A stretch of DNA of 64,000 bases, from contig JAJDTQ010000168.1 in assembly GCA_022827045.1 (NCBI GenBank), positions 13,608 through 77,607 of the forward strand, read 5' to 3'. Source of the DNA: Candidatus Binatia bacterium (lineage in GTDB: Bacteria > Desulfobacterota_B > Binatia > UBA9968 > JAJDTQ01). The notes beneath the pieces were generated by a model that was not told where the DNA came from, did not search any database, and worked only from the letters and a program-made list of their open reading frames with translations. The position numbers and the translations under genes were made by a program. Positions 53,624 to 62,390 of this stretch are shown here, piece after piece (position 1 is the first letter of the stretch; every line of letters starts with the position of its first letter).

Positions 53624-54332
53624 GCAAACGCGAAAGCGCGGCCCCGTCGCCGTCCAGCCAGTGGGAAGTGGGGTATTGGGCGTAGAGCCGCCGGGCCTCG
53701 CCTCCCTCCCCCGACTGGGCAAGCGCGCGCACCAGATTCGCCGTGATGAGCGGATGCGACGGTGAAGACTTGAGGGCCGCTTCGTAATGCGTCCGTGCCC
53801 GCGCATGATCACCCTCGATGGTGGCCACCACGCCAAGGCCGTTGGCCACCCAGGCTTCTGTCGGCGTGCCTTTGGCCAGCTTGGAAGCGGCGAGAAAATG
53901 GCTCTTGGCCGCCGCGGCGTCTCCCGTGCCAAGGCTCGCCCGGCCCGCGCCGAGCAGTGCCTCGGCCTTGGCGGCCGGCTCGACCGATCTTTCGTCGGCC
54001 TCGGCGAAGAGCTTACCGGCGCGGGTGAAGTCGCGCGCCTCCAGCGCCAGGTACCCGAGCCCGAGCCGGGGCTCCGGCGCACTCGGGAAATGACGGGAGA
54101 GTTGTGTATACAGCCGCTCCGCGGCCTCGAGCTGGCCGGCATCGGCCGACGCCGACGCCACCTTGAGACTGCTGTTCAACTGTTGCTGCTCAGCCGGCCC
54201 AAGCTTGCCCGTGCGTTGCCCCTCCACGCCCAATCCGCCGCAGGCGCCGAGAGGCAAGGCGAGCCCCGCTGTCACGGCCACCAGGCGTGCAATCCAGGAG
54301 AACGTCTTGATATCCGGCACCATCGTGCTCAT
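53397..54332 (-). CDS. TPR lipoprotein (TadD-like), 3' end rearranged
   Basis: This 311-residue lipoprotein has a signal ending LPLGAC and several tetratricopeptide repeats (EAAERLYTQLSRHFPSAPEP RLGLGYLALEARDFTRAGKL, NGLGVVATIEGDHARARTHY, LVRALAQSGEGGEARRLYAQ). The pattern resembles TadD of Flp pili. Homology stops near SSEEKDLLGSL, and the last ~30 residues overlap the other-strand gene, so both genes seem to end at one breakpoint. Alternative start ATG at 54323. No other tad genes are visible. Confidence 0.8.
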   Translation of the reverse strand: MSTMVPDIKTFSWIARLVAVTAGLALPLGACGGLGVEGQRTGKLGPAEQQQLNSSLKVASASADAGQLEAAERLYTQLSRHFPSAPEPRLGLGYLALEARDFTRAGKLFAEADERSVEPAAKAEALLGAGRASLGTGDAAAAKSHFLAASKLAKGTPTEAWVANGLGVVATIEGDHARARTHYEAALKSSPSHPLITANLVRALAQSGEGGEARRLYAQYPTSHWLDGDGAALSRLLKDKDKKKAALATGAKVQLFSARSRERALAAWTRLSSEEKDLLGSLAHRVVRAGSTGPSGCRSVPPRRCPSGVGR

Positions 54333-54380
54333 CCGGGGGCAGGGAGAGCGGCTCCGGCCTGTCCCCGGCTCCTCGCGGGG

Positions 54381-55832
54381 TCAGCGATTCGGATCGCCCT
54401 CGGGGGCGGCTCGTTGGGTCCGCTCCGGCGCCGTCCGCTGCAGCCGATCCGCCATCTTGGTGATCAGATTGCGGATTCGATCGAGAGCGGCGGCAAGCTC
54501 GGCGAACTCGCCTTTCGCCGGTAGCGCGATCCTGCCGGTGATGTGGCCCTGCTCCATTCGTTGCACGCGACTGGTCAACGCGCGCACGGGCGAAAGTACC
54601 CACCTGCCGAACAGCCAGCACAACAGGATAGAGGACAACAGTAGTGCCGCACACAGTGCGGCGCCGATCCACAAGACATCGCGTAGCCAGCCCTGTTGAT
54701 CATCCCCCCACTGCATGCCGGCGAGGTCCGGTAAAACGGTGTGGCTACTCAGATTAGGCGCCTCGACGATGATCATCCAGTCGAAACCGGCGAAGTTGTC
54801 CACGACCGGCGCGTAATAGCTTGTGCTCGCCAGGCGCGCGAAGGCTACCAGATGACTCGGCGGGGCTGCGCCGTCCAGGCGATTCTGAGGGTCCCTCCGG
54901 GCGGCTATGAAGGCTCCGGATCGCTCTCCCTCATAGGACAGGTTCAAGTGCGTAAGCGACTCATCCGTGAGCAGGTTGACGTCCGGCTGCATGATCCGCC
55001 CGCGTGCGTGCTGGGAGCGCGTCTCCGCGATCAACAACCCATTGCGAGTCACGACCAGGAACTGCGATCTTGGCGCGTCGCCGTCGCGCCTCGAGTCGGA
55101 TAACTGAGCATGCAATAGCTGGCCGGGCTCGGAAAGGCGGCGCGCGACACGGTCGGTGAACAACTGGGCGAAACGGACCGACAGAACCGCCTTCATCACT
55201 CCGATCGGGTTCCTGGTCCGGTCATCATGAATTCGCACCGAAAGGTCCACCGCCCACACATTGGCCGAGGAGTCGAACTCGATTTCGCCTACGTGAAAAC
55301 CGGCAGACCATGCCCGTTGCCACCAGGTCTCATCGGACTGGACGAAATCCGAGGTCGGATTCGTCATCGCGACATTGTAGCCCACCTCGTCGGTGAAGAA
55401 GACCTCGGCGAAATGCGGGGACATCCTGACCTGTTCGCTCAAGTATGCGCGCGCGCCGGGCGCGAGTCCCAGGCTCTTTCTGGTGCGGAACTTGTTCTCG
55501 ACCTGTTGGATCGTGAGGTTGTCCAGCCCCTGTTTTTCGTGGGCGGCTCGCGCCTTATGCACCGCCGATACCACCACCGGTGACGTTGCCCAGGTCTGCG
55601 CCTCGACGATGCGTTCGAGGAGGAACCTGTCCATCGACTCCGCCAGACCCGAAGCGGCCTCGGTGAGCTTCAAGGCGTCACCGCGCAAGGCAAGCGACTG
55701 AAGAGCGGGCGACGGGCCGCCCTCCGCTCGCAGCCACAGCCAGTAGCCCCCCCACCCCGTCGCAACCAGCAGTGGAACCCACACGAGAAAGAACAACGCC
55801 AACGCGAAACGAACACCAAGAGATTGAGTCAT
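54381..55832 (-). CDS. Membrane sensor with Cache-like periplasmic domain and HAMP, no output domain
   Basis: The ATG at 55832 gives 483 residues: a first helix (VRFALALFFLVWVPLLVATG), a large periplasmic region (about 40-400) with a FVQSDETWWQRAWSAGF-type dCache motif, a second helix (LWIGAALCAALLLSSILLCW), and a HAMP-like segment (LFGRWVLSPVRALTSRVQRM). It ends within about 50 residues after HAMP. There is no kinase, MCP or GGDEF part. It may act with a separate partner or be a truncated receptor; the neighbouring TPR and receiver-PAS genes are candidates. Confidence 0.8.
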   Translation of the reverse strand: MTQSLGVRFALALFFLVWVPLLVATGWGGYWLWLRAEGGPSPALQSLALRGDALKLTEAASGLAESMDRFLLERIVEAQTWATSPVVVSAVHKARAAHEKQGLDNLTIQQVENKFRTRKSLGLAPGARAYLSEQVRMSPHFAEVFFTDEVGYNVAMTNPTSDFVQSDETWWQRAWSAGFHVGEIEFDSSANVWAVDLSVRIHDDRTRNPIGVMKAVLSVRFAQLFTDRVARRLSEPGQLLHAQLSDSRRDGDAPRSQFLVVTRNGLLIAETRSQHARGRIMQPDVNLLTDESLTHLNLSYEGERSGAFIAARRDPQNRLDGAAPPSHLVAFARLASTSYYAPVVDNFAGFDWMIIVEAPNLSSHTVLPDLAGMQWGDDQQGWLRDVLWIGAALCAALLLSSILLCWLFGRWVLSPVRALTSRVQRMEQGHITGRIALPAKGEFAELAAALDRIRNLITKMADRLQRTAPERTQRAAPEGDPNR

Positions 55833-56001
55833 CGGACGACTTCCCGTCTGATCAGTTCCACACACCCCAAGCGCACCGGCCGGAGTTGCTGGAACTGAGT
55901 GATATTCTCATATTTTGTCAATATTATTCCGCTTGTCAATGAGATTTGCCATGTTGAAACCATGAAGAACCGTGCTTGGCCGTGGCTTGTTTTTCTTTTC
56001 G

Positions 56002-58200
56002 CTACCGAAGACCCCCGGTCTCCCGCCCGTGTCGTCCTGTCATTCGCCGCACATCCTCCTGCTGCTCAGCGGAGCCGGCGCGGATGAAGATTTCCTCCGC
56101 CCTCAGAAGCCTCTCGCGCGCTTCCTGACCGCCGCTCTCGGCTTGCGGCTGTCTCCCGGCTTCGCCGGCATCGTGGCCCAGCGTGCGGTCGATCTCCATG
56201 GCGGCCCCGTAGAACCGCTGCGCCTCGTCGACGTCACCACGGGAGTCATGGATCTTCCCGATATGGCTCAGGGTGGCCGCCTCGCCCTGGCGGTTGCCCA
56301 ACTCGCGGTGGAGCGACAGGGCGCTTTCGAAATACGCGATGGCGCGCGTCAACTGGTCCTGGGCCATGTAAGCGACACCCAGCCCGTCCTGTACCAGCGC
56401 TGCGCCGGGCTTGTCCGCGGTTCTGAGGCAAATACGGACGGCCTCTTCGAAGCTCCTGAGGGCGAGGTCGTGCAAGCCCGACTCGGTCAAGGACGAGCCC
56501 AGCGCTGCCAGGGACTGGACATGCCCGGCCTCGTCGCCGGAGTCCTTGAACAGCCGGACCGAGTCGGAATAATGCAGGCGTGCCTTGTCTGCCTGGCCCA
56601 CACGCCGGTAAAGATGGCCGACGCGCAGATGCAACCGCGAGAGCCACCGGGAATCCCCCTGCGCCTGTACGCAGTCTATGGCCGTCTCGTACGCCTCGGT
56701 CGCCTGGGCGGCATCGCCCTGAAGATCGTAAAGGTCTCCCAGGTTGGATGAAGCGGCCGCACGGACGAAATCGTCTCCACCGGTCTCGCGGAGCGCCTCC
56801 TTGCAGTAGACGATGGCCGGAGCGATTCTTCCGCGCGCCAGGCTCGTGACGGCCAGCGCGTTCAGGAAAGGCCCGAACCGGTCGCTGCGCGGCAACGCCT
56901 CCTTGAGGTGGCCTTCGGCTTCCTCGTGAAGACCCATGGCGTTCTCGACGACGGCCAGCCGAAGATACTCGTTCGCATCGCTCGGGTTGCGCTCGGCCTG
57001 CCGCCGGTCCAGATCGTTCCGCAGCGCGGTCACGGCCGCGCCGGCCCACTCCGGCAGCGACGGTTGGGACGTCCCCACCAGCAGCAGTTCGCCCGGACAG
57101 ATGTCGGCGACTATCGAGCGGATCAACTCGCCGGGCGACCCTTCGGGAAGCGCCTCCGCCGCGCCGGACAAATCGGCTGGTGAAGCGGGCCCGGCGGCGA
57201 CAGCCGGTTCGTCCGCTGACGTCGCGGCCGGTATGGAGAGGTCTGTCGGCTCAGCGTCCTTCAGTTCTTCGGAGGGTTGGGGTTGGGGCTCGGGAACGGA
57301 GTCGCCGAAACCCATTCCGCTGTACAGGTAGGCCGTGCCGGGGTCTACGTCGCTGCTCTCGTCATCCGGGCGTTCCTCGGCCGCTGCCTCGGGCTTCGAA
57401 CCTTTCTCCCACCACGGGGATTCGACGACGGGTTCTCTCGCCGCACCTGCTTGCGCGGGAGGCACGGCCGGCCGGTCCTCCGACATCACGGCCGGCGCGG
57501 GTGTCTCGACCGGGTCATCGTTGTCGTCCGGCTCTGCCGCCGGCTGGGACTGGAGCTCGGGCTCGTCCTCGGCAATCTCTTCGGACCCAGCTTCCCACCA
57601 GGTGGGCTCGGCGACGGGTTCCGCCGCTTCGCCACCTTCGGCGGGAGAGAGGTCCGGCTGGTCGTCCGGCGTAACGGCGAGCGCGGACGGGTCCACCGGG
57701 TCATCGTCGTCGGCCTCTTCAGGCCTTGGACCGCCTTCCCACCAGGCAGGCCCGGCGACGGGTTCCGCCGCTTCGCCACCTTCGGCGGGAGAGACGTCCG
57801 GCGAGTCCTCCGACATCGCCGCCAGCACGGACATGTCTACCGGGTCATCGTCGTCGTTCAGTTCTTCGGGTGCCTGAGGCTCGAGCTCGGGAACGGCCTC
57901 GCCGTACCGCACGCCCCTGTACATGTAACCCCCCGCCCCATGTGTCTCGGGCTCGTCCGATGCCGCATCTGCGAGCCCCGGACCACCTTCCCACCAGGGA
58001 GTGCCGACGACTCTCTCGTCCGGCGCACCTTCGTCTCCGGGTGCCCAAGGCTCGCCGGACCGGCCGGGGGTCTCGGCGTCGGCAACGGCATGCTTCTCCG
58101 CCCCGCCGCTTTGCGTGTCATCCGTAACCGGAGCAGAGCTTCGTTCAGGTGAATCGAGTCCGGCTCGTTCTTCCTTGTCTTCCATCTCCTTGCGTTCCAT
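56002..58200 (-). CDS. TPR protein with acidic, repeat-rich N-terminal half
   Basis: This 732-residue protein has two parts. Residues 1-350 are acidic and low-complexity, with four PxWWExG copies (WW at 69-70, 153-154, 201-202 and 263-264), DDDDPVD-type motifs, and a paired (Y)(M/L)Y.G..(Y/F)G..VPE motif at 92-105 and 291-304. Residues about 355-700 form tetratricopeptide repeats (ANEYLRLAVVENAMGLHEEA; LGDLYDLQGDAAQATEAYET; IGKIHDSRGDVDEAQRFYGA). No signal peptide or membrane helix is seen. Function is unknown; the acidic WW segments look like a repeated short interaction motif, not a folded WWE domain. Confidence 0.8.
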   Translation of the reverse strand: MERKEMEDKEERAGLDSPERSSAPVTDDTQSGGAEKHAVADAETPGRSGEPWAPGDEGAPDERVVGTPWWEGGPGLADAASDEPETHGAGGYMYRGVRYGEAVPELEPQAPEELNDDDDPVDMSVLAAMSEDSPDVSPAEGGEAAEPVAGPAWWEGGPRPEEADDDDPVDPSALAVTPDDQPDLSPAEGGEAAEPVAEPTWWEAGSEEIAEDEPELQSQPAAEPDDNDDPVETPAPAVMSEDRPAVPPAQAGAAREPVVESPWWEKGSKPEAAAEERPDDESSDVDPGTAYLYSGMGFGDSVPEPQPQPSEELKDAEPTDLSIPAATSADEPAVAAGPASPADLSGAAEALPEGSPGELIRSIVADICPGELLLVGTSQPSLPEWAGAAVTALRNDLDRRQAERNPSDANEYLRLAVVENAMGLHEEAEGHLKEALPRSDRFGPFLNALAVTSLARGRIAPAIVYCKEALRETGGDDFVRAAASSNLGDLYDLQGDAAQATEAYETAIDCVQAQGDSRWLSRLHLRVGHLYRRVGQADKARLHYSDSVRLFKDSGDEAGHVQSLAALGSSLTESGLHDLALRSFEEAVRICLRTADKPGAALVQDGLGVAYMAQDQLTRAIAYFESALSLHRELGNRQGEAATLSHIGKIHDSRGDVDEAQRFYGAAMEIDRTLGHDAGEAGRQPQAESGGQEARERLLRAEEIFIRAGSAEQQEDVRRMTGRHGRETGGLR
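57609..57794. repeat. 42-bp direct repeats inside the acidic TPR gene
   Basis: Identical 42-base blocks (57609-57650 and 57753-57794) are spaced by exactly 144 bases, which is 48 codons, matching one unit of the WW repeat. This indicates a fairly recent in-frame duplication. Confidence 0.75.
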
Positions 58201-58473
58201 AGAGGATCCCCGAGTGCCCGGCCGAAGCGAGCCTCGACGGGTCGCGCGTCCGCGTTAGACCGTCGGTGCAAGACCTGGTGGTCGAAGCAACCGTGCCGGC
58301 CGAGTCGAAAGAGTTAAGCTTTTCAACAACGGGCGATCTTATCAAATTATCCACAATATGGCTATCCTTACGCTAATAGAGGAAATCGGTTACATTTATC
58401 GAGTTCATGTTACCTTGAAGTCAACAATTTCGATTCAGCGCAATCCCGCGCCGGAAAGAGAGGGCACTGAGTT

Positions 58474-59073
58474 ATGAAATACTTGCCGTCCGGAAAGACC
58501 CGTCTCGTCCTTGCCGCCGCCGTCTTGTTTGCGGGGTTGGCCTCCTGCGACAGCAAGCCTTCGGGCGGACCCGACCAATCGGCGGGGATTTCCCCGAGCA
58601 GGATGGCGGACGCGCTGTTCGCCGTCATGGCTGCCGACCGTACCGTCTATTCGAACGAGGTGGTCTATCGTCTGCAGGACGTGGAGGAAGTGATCAAGGC
58701 CAGCGAGCACTGGAACAACCAGAAGGCCCTGCCGCTGCCGGCCCAGATGTTCCGCATGAGCGCCGGATTGGTGGCCAAACAGACCGATGCCTTCAGCTAT
58801 GCGCTGCTGTCCAAGTGGCCCCTCAACCCGGACAGCGTACCGAAGACAGAGGTGGAGATCGCCGGATTCGACAGCATCGCCGAGAACCCGTCAAAGCCCT
58901 TCTATGGGCGGGAGAAGATCGACGACGTCGAGTATTTCACCGCGGTGTATGCCGACGTCGCCGTCTCACCTTCCTGCGTGACCTGTCACAACGCCCACGA
59001 GGACAGTCCGCGGACGGACTTCAAGCAGGGAGATGTCATGGGCGGTGTCGTCATCCGCATTCCGTTGCGCTGA
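58474..59073 (+). CDS. DUF3365 (Tll0287-like) haem-binding lipoprotein
   Basis: The protein of 199 residues has a lipobox (GLASC, Cys25) and one DUF3365 domain with the c-type haem site CVTCH (168-172) followed by NAHEDSPR. The ALPAQMFRMSAGLV-type helix at about 87-100 is typical. The domain normally sits in front of histidine kinases as a periplasmic haem sensor, but here it stands alone on a lipid anchor. It is 68 bases upstream of the amt gene, so it may monitor a ligand for nitrogen uptake (inference). Confidence 0.85.
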   Translation: MKYLPSGKTRLVLAAAVLFAGLASCDSKPSGGPDQSAGISPSRMADALFAVMAADRTVYSNEVVYRLQDVEEVIKASEHWNNQKALPLPAQMFRMSAGLVAKQTDAFSYALLSKWPLNPDSVPKTEVEIAGFDSIAENPSKPFYGREKIDDVEYFTAVYADVAVSPSCVTCHNAHEDSPRTDFKQGDVMGGVVIRIPLR

Positions 59074-59141
59074 CGACGCGGAGGGACGGTCGATGGCAGC
59101 GGCCTCCAGGAAGACCCCGAGGGAAGACAGGAGGTAAATCC

Positions 59142-60506
59142 GTGCTGAAACAACTGCGTATCTTCGCTGGCGTGGGGCTCGCGCTGGTGTTCTTGCCCGC
59201 CGTCGCCTATGCGCTGGACGGCAAGGTCGACGGCAAGCCGGTACCGGAGTTGCAGGTAACGGTAGATACCATCTGGACCGCCTTCGCCGCCGTGCTGGTG
59301 TTTCTCATGCAGGCGGGCTTTGCCATGGTCGAGGGCGGGTTTACCCGCGCCAAGAACGTGGCCAACACCATGATGAAGAACTTCGGGGACTTCTCCATGG
59401 CCGCCCTGGGCTTCTGGATTCTGGGTTTCGGCATCATGTTCGGCAATGGCAACGCCTTCTTCGGGACCACGGGCTTCTTCGTTACGGCGGATACGGGAGA
59501 CCTGTATCAGGCTCTGAGCTGGACATCGGTTCCGACCTTGGCGGCGTGGTTCTTCCAACTGATGTTCTGTGCCACGGCCGCCACCATCGTGGCCGGGGCC
59601 ATGGCGGAGCGCACCCGATTCTTGAGCTACTTGATTTTCAGTTTCTTCATTTCCCTTTTCTTCTATCCCGTCGTAGGGCACTGGATCTGGGGCGGTGGGT
59701 GGCTGGCGGAGCTGGGCATGATGGACTTTGCCGGCTCCACGGTGGTGCACTCCACCGGCGCGTGGTTCGCCCTGGCGGGCGTGATCGTGCTGGGGCCCAG
59801 GCTCGGCAAGTACAGCGATTTGGGGGTGCCCCGCGCGCTCCCCGGTCACAACCTGATGCTCGCTACGCTCGGGGTGTTCATTCTGTGGTTCGGGTGGTTC
59901 GGCTTCAACACCGGAAGCATCATGGCCGCCAAGGTAGCTGACATATCAGTGATCGCCACGAACACGAGCCTTGCGGCTGCCGCGGCCGCCATCGGCGCCA
60001 CCGTTGCGTCGTGGCTGCTGTTCAGCAAACCCGATGTCACGATGGCTCTCAACGGCGCCCTCGCCGGTCTGGTGGCAATCACCGGTGGATGTGCATGGGT
60101 GGAGCCCTGGGCAGCCGTCCTCTTCTTCGGCTTCCTTCCGGGAGTGGTCGTGGTCTTCTCCGTGCTGATGTTCGAACGGCTGCAGATCGACGACCCCGTG
60201 GGCGCGATATCGGTCCATGGCGTGTCCGGCGCGTCGGGGACGGTCCTGGTGGGGCTGTTTCACACGGAGTTCGGGCTGCTCTACGGCGGCAGTGTCGATT
60301 TGCTCATGGCCCAGGTGGTGGGCGTGGTGGGTGTCTTCGCCTTTTGCATGTTGGGTGGTCTGGTGATGTTCAACGCCATCCGGATCGTGGTCGGCCTGCG
60401 CGTGTCGCCCGAAGCGGAAAGGGTCGGTCTGGACGTGGCCGAGCACGGCAACGACGCCTACCCGGAATTCGGCGTTCCCGCGGGTAGCGGGGTCCGAAGA
60501 GCGTAG
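59142..60506 (+). CDS. amt: Ammonium transporter Amt with signal peptide
   Basis: A GTG at 59142 preceded by GGAGGTAAATCC gives 454 residues, with a signal peptide (LALVFLPAVAYALDG) and eleven helices. The twin-histidine pore residues are in VVHSTGAW and SVHGVSGASG; the Phe gate region GFAMVEGGFTR and the C-terminal regulatory DVAEHGNDAYPEF segment are present. It conducts ammonium into the cell. No glnK gene follows it here, which is unusual since amt and glnK are usually adjacent. Confidence 0.95.
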   Translation: MLKQLRIFAGVGLALVFLPAVAYALDGKVDGKPVPELQVTVDTIWTAFAAVLVFLMQAGFAMVEGGFTRAKNVANTMMKNFGDFSMAALGFWILGFGIMFGNGNAFFGTTGFFVTADTGDLYQALSWTSVPTLAAWFFQLMFCATAATIVAGAMAERTRFLSYLIFSFFISLFFYPVVGHWIWGGGWLAELGMMDFAGSTVVHSTGAWFALAGVIVLGPRLGKYSDLGVPRALPGHNLMLATLGVFILWFGWFGFNTGSIMAAKVADISVIATNTSLAAAAAAIGATVASWLLFSKPDVTMALNGALAGLVAITGGCAWVEPWAAVLFFGFLPGVVVVFSVLMFERLQIDDPVGAISVHGVSGASGTVLVGLFHTEFGLLYGGSVDLLMAQVVGVVGVFAFCMLGGLVMFNAIRIVVGLRVSPEAERVGLDVAEHGNDAYPEFGVPAGSGVRRA

Positions 60507-60527
60507 TCCGGGTCGGCCGCCTGCGGA

Positions 60528-61568
60528 TTACCCTTGCGCGACGCGGGCCTTCTCGGCCTCGACGGCAACGTCGGTGAGGTAGTCTTCCTGCTCGACGATG
60601 GTGTACAGGGCCAGTGAGCCGTCGTCCTTCACGGGCCTGCCGCCGAAGAAGTGGAAGGCGTGGCCGTCCCAGTCGTAGAACTCGTCGCCGCGCTCGAAGA
60701 TGGCCTTCCAGCGGTATCCCACCGGGCTCCGGTGCAGGCCGGTTCGCGCCGGCAGCGCGTCCTCCTCCTCCAGGGTCAGGGTGTCGTCTTCCTTGGCCAT
60801 GGCTTCTTCGGGCAGGGTCTCCCACATGCGGCGGTAGTTTGGCATGAACTCTTCCGCCCGCACCGTCAGCGCCGTGTGCATGTCCCACCAAGCTCCGTGT
60901 CCGGCCACGCGCTCGTCCACCTTGTCCGTGAGCTTGTAGATGAGCCGGCCGCCGGCTTGCAGGCGAAGCACAAGATTTCCCTCGGCGACGTTGGGGTTCA
61001 CCTCGGGTTCAAGTGCGCAGTACTTCGCGAAGAAGTCGGCCGTCCGGCCCAGGTCCCGGGAGCCGTACACGGCGTGGCTGATGCGGCCGACGCCCTCGGA
61101 CGTGCAGATCTCCATGGCGCCCGCAGGCATGTGATCGGGGGCCCAGAACTCGAACTGGTTGCCGTCGGGGTCGGCAAAGTAGATCACCGTGCCCTCGTCG
61201 CCGCCGTCCGCCATCCGTACCGGGTCGGTGTGCGGGATGTCATGGCGCTCGAGCCGCTCGACGTGCCGGTCCACGTCCTCGGGCCGGATGTAGAATCCGC
61301 ACCGCGGCAACTCCTCGCCCAGGGGTTTGGCCTGCGGGTAGACCTCGGGCTGGAGGAACGCGCCGATGCGGCAGGACTCGCCGTCCCACCACAGGAAGCA
61401 CATGATCGGGACATCCTTCTTGCGCGCGTTGGTGGTGATGCCGCGGATCGGCCGCCGGGTGATGCCGGTGGCGTTCACGGCCCAGTCGACCCAACTGACC
61501 ATGTCGTTGGTGCCCACGATAAAGTGATCGATCCAATGCACGACGCCGCGCGGCTCTTTACTACCCAT
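60528..61568 (-). CDS. Two-domain VOC-superfamily (glyoxalase/dioxygenase-like) protein
   Basis: The 346-residue protein has two vicinal-oxygen-chelate units. The first opens IDHFIVGTNDMVSWVDWAV and ends IYFADPDGNQFEFW; the second opens ISHAVYGSRDLGRTADFFAK and ends in the FYDWDGHAFHFFGG segment. These are the positions of metal ligands in extradiol dioxygenases and related enzymes, so a metal-dependent reaction on an aromatic or dicarbonyl compound is likely. The substrate is unknown. It lies convergent with amt and stands alone. Confidence 0.8.
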   Translation of the reverse strand: MGSKEPRGVVHWIDHFIVGTNDMVSWVDWAVNATGITRRPIRGITTNARKKDVPIMCFLWWDGESCRIGAFLQPEVYPQAKPLGEELPRCGFYIRPEDVDRHVERLERHDIPHTDPVRMADGGDEGTVIYFADPDGNQFEFWAPDHMPAGAMEICTSEGVGRISHAVYGSRDLGRTADFFAKYCALEPEVNPNVAEGNLVLRLQAGGRLIYKLTDKVDERVAGHGAWWDMHTALTVRAEEFMPNYRRMWETLPEEAMAKEDDTLTLEEEDALPARTGLHRSPVGYRWKAIFERGDEFYDWDGHAFHFFGGRPVKDDGSLALYTIVEQEDYLTDVAVEAEKARVAQG

Positions 61569-61729
61569 CGGTCACCTCCCTCGGGCTGTCGAGCCCGGAA
61601 TCCTGCGGAATGGACCCTTGCCGGGCCATGACACGCCGATACCAAACGGGTCTGACCATGTCAACGATGCACGAGCCTTGTTCCGTGCCGGGCGCGCGCG
61701 CCGAAACGACAGCCGGCCCGAGGCTCGGC

Positions 61730-62140
61730 TCAGTTGCCAAGTGACTTCATGTACTCGATGACGTTACGCCGGTCCTTCTCCTTGAAGTACTTCATGGTCA
61801 TGCGCGATTTGACCTTGGGATCCTTCAGGAACTTGCGGAGGAATTTCTTGGGATGCCTGAGGTATTCGAACAGGGTCTCGTCGCTCCAGACGAGGCCTTG
61901 CTTGCCCGCCCGTACGTAGGCCGGCGAGTATCGGAACCCTTTGGCCGTTCCCGCAGGCCGGCCCAGGACCTTGTGGAGGGTGGGTCCTTGCTTGTGTTTG
62001 CCTTCGACGTCGGTATGGCACACCAGGCAGCGTTTGAAGACTTTCTTGCCGGCCGCGGCGTCGCCTTCGGCGAAAGCCGCGCCGGCCCCCAAGGCCGCCC
62101 AGGCCAGGACCGCGGACAAAAGGAAAACGCCTTGTACCAT
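61730..62140 (-). CDS. Small periplasmic cytochrome c (class I)
   Basis: The ATG at 62140 with GGGAGG upstream gives 136 residues: a signal peptide ending AFA-EGD, a haem site CLVCH (38-42), and a likely Met ligand in SRMTMKYF. KKVFKRCLVCHTD and the FRYSPAY segment resemble c550-like electron carriers. It is divergent from the di-haem peroxidase genes and may be their electron donor (inference). Confidence 0.88.
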   Translation of the reverse strand: MVQGVFLLSAVLAWAALGAGAAFAEGDAAAGKKVFKRCLVCHTDVEGKHKQGPTLHKVLGRPAGTAKGFRYSPAYVRAGKQGLVWSDETLFEYLRHPKKFLRKFLKDPKVKSRMTMKYFKEKDRRNVIEYMKSLGN

Positions 62141-62390
62141 GGTGGCACCTCCCGTGTTCACCGTGGCTGTGTTCAAGCCAACCCCCTCCCGACAATTTAG
62201 GTACTGTCAGAGGGAATTGAAAGAGGAAGGGAAACCTCGGCAGCGGAAATTCTTGTCTCGGACCACTACCGGTGGTATGATCGGGCCGCGTAATGGACAG
62301 GATATAGGCCCGTCCTTGGGGGGCCCGGCACGGCTGGCTCGACTCGGTTGCGGACGGTCCTTGCAACCGGCGGTTCGGCAGGTGGTGCTC

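Noticed and set aside
56002..58200. WWE domain in the acidic TPR protein
   Set aside because: The repeated WWE letters are short peptides in disordered sequence; the ~80-residue folded WWE domain is not present.
58347..58355. A perfect DnaA-box-like TTATCCACA
   Set aside because: Only one copy is seen, with no dnaA, dnaN or cluster of boxes nearby; one match in an AT-rich gap is expected by chance.
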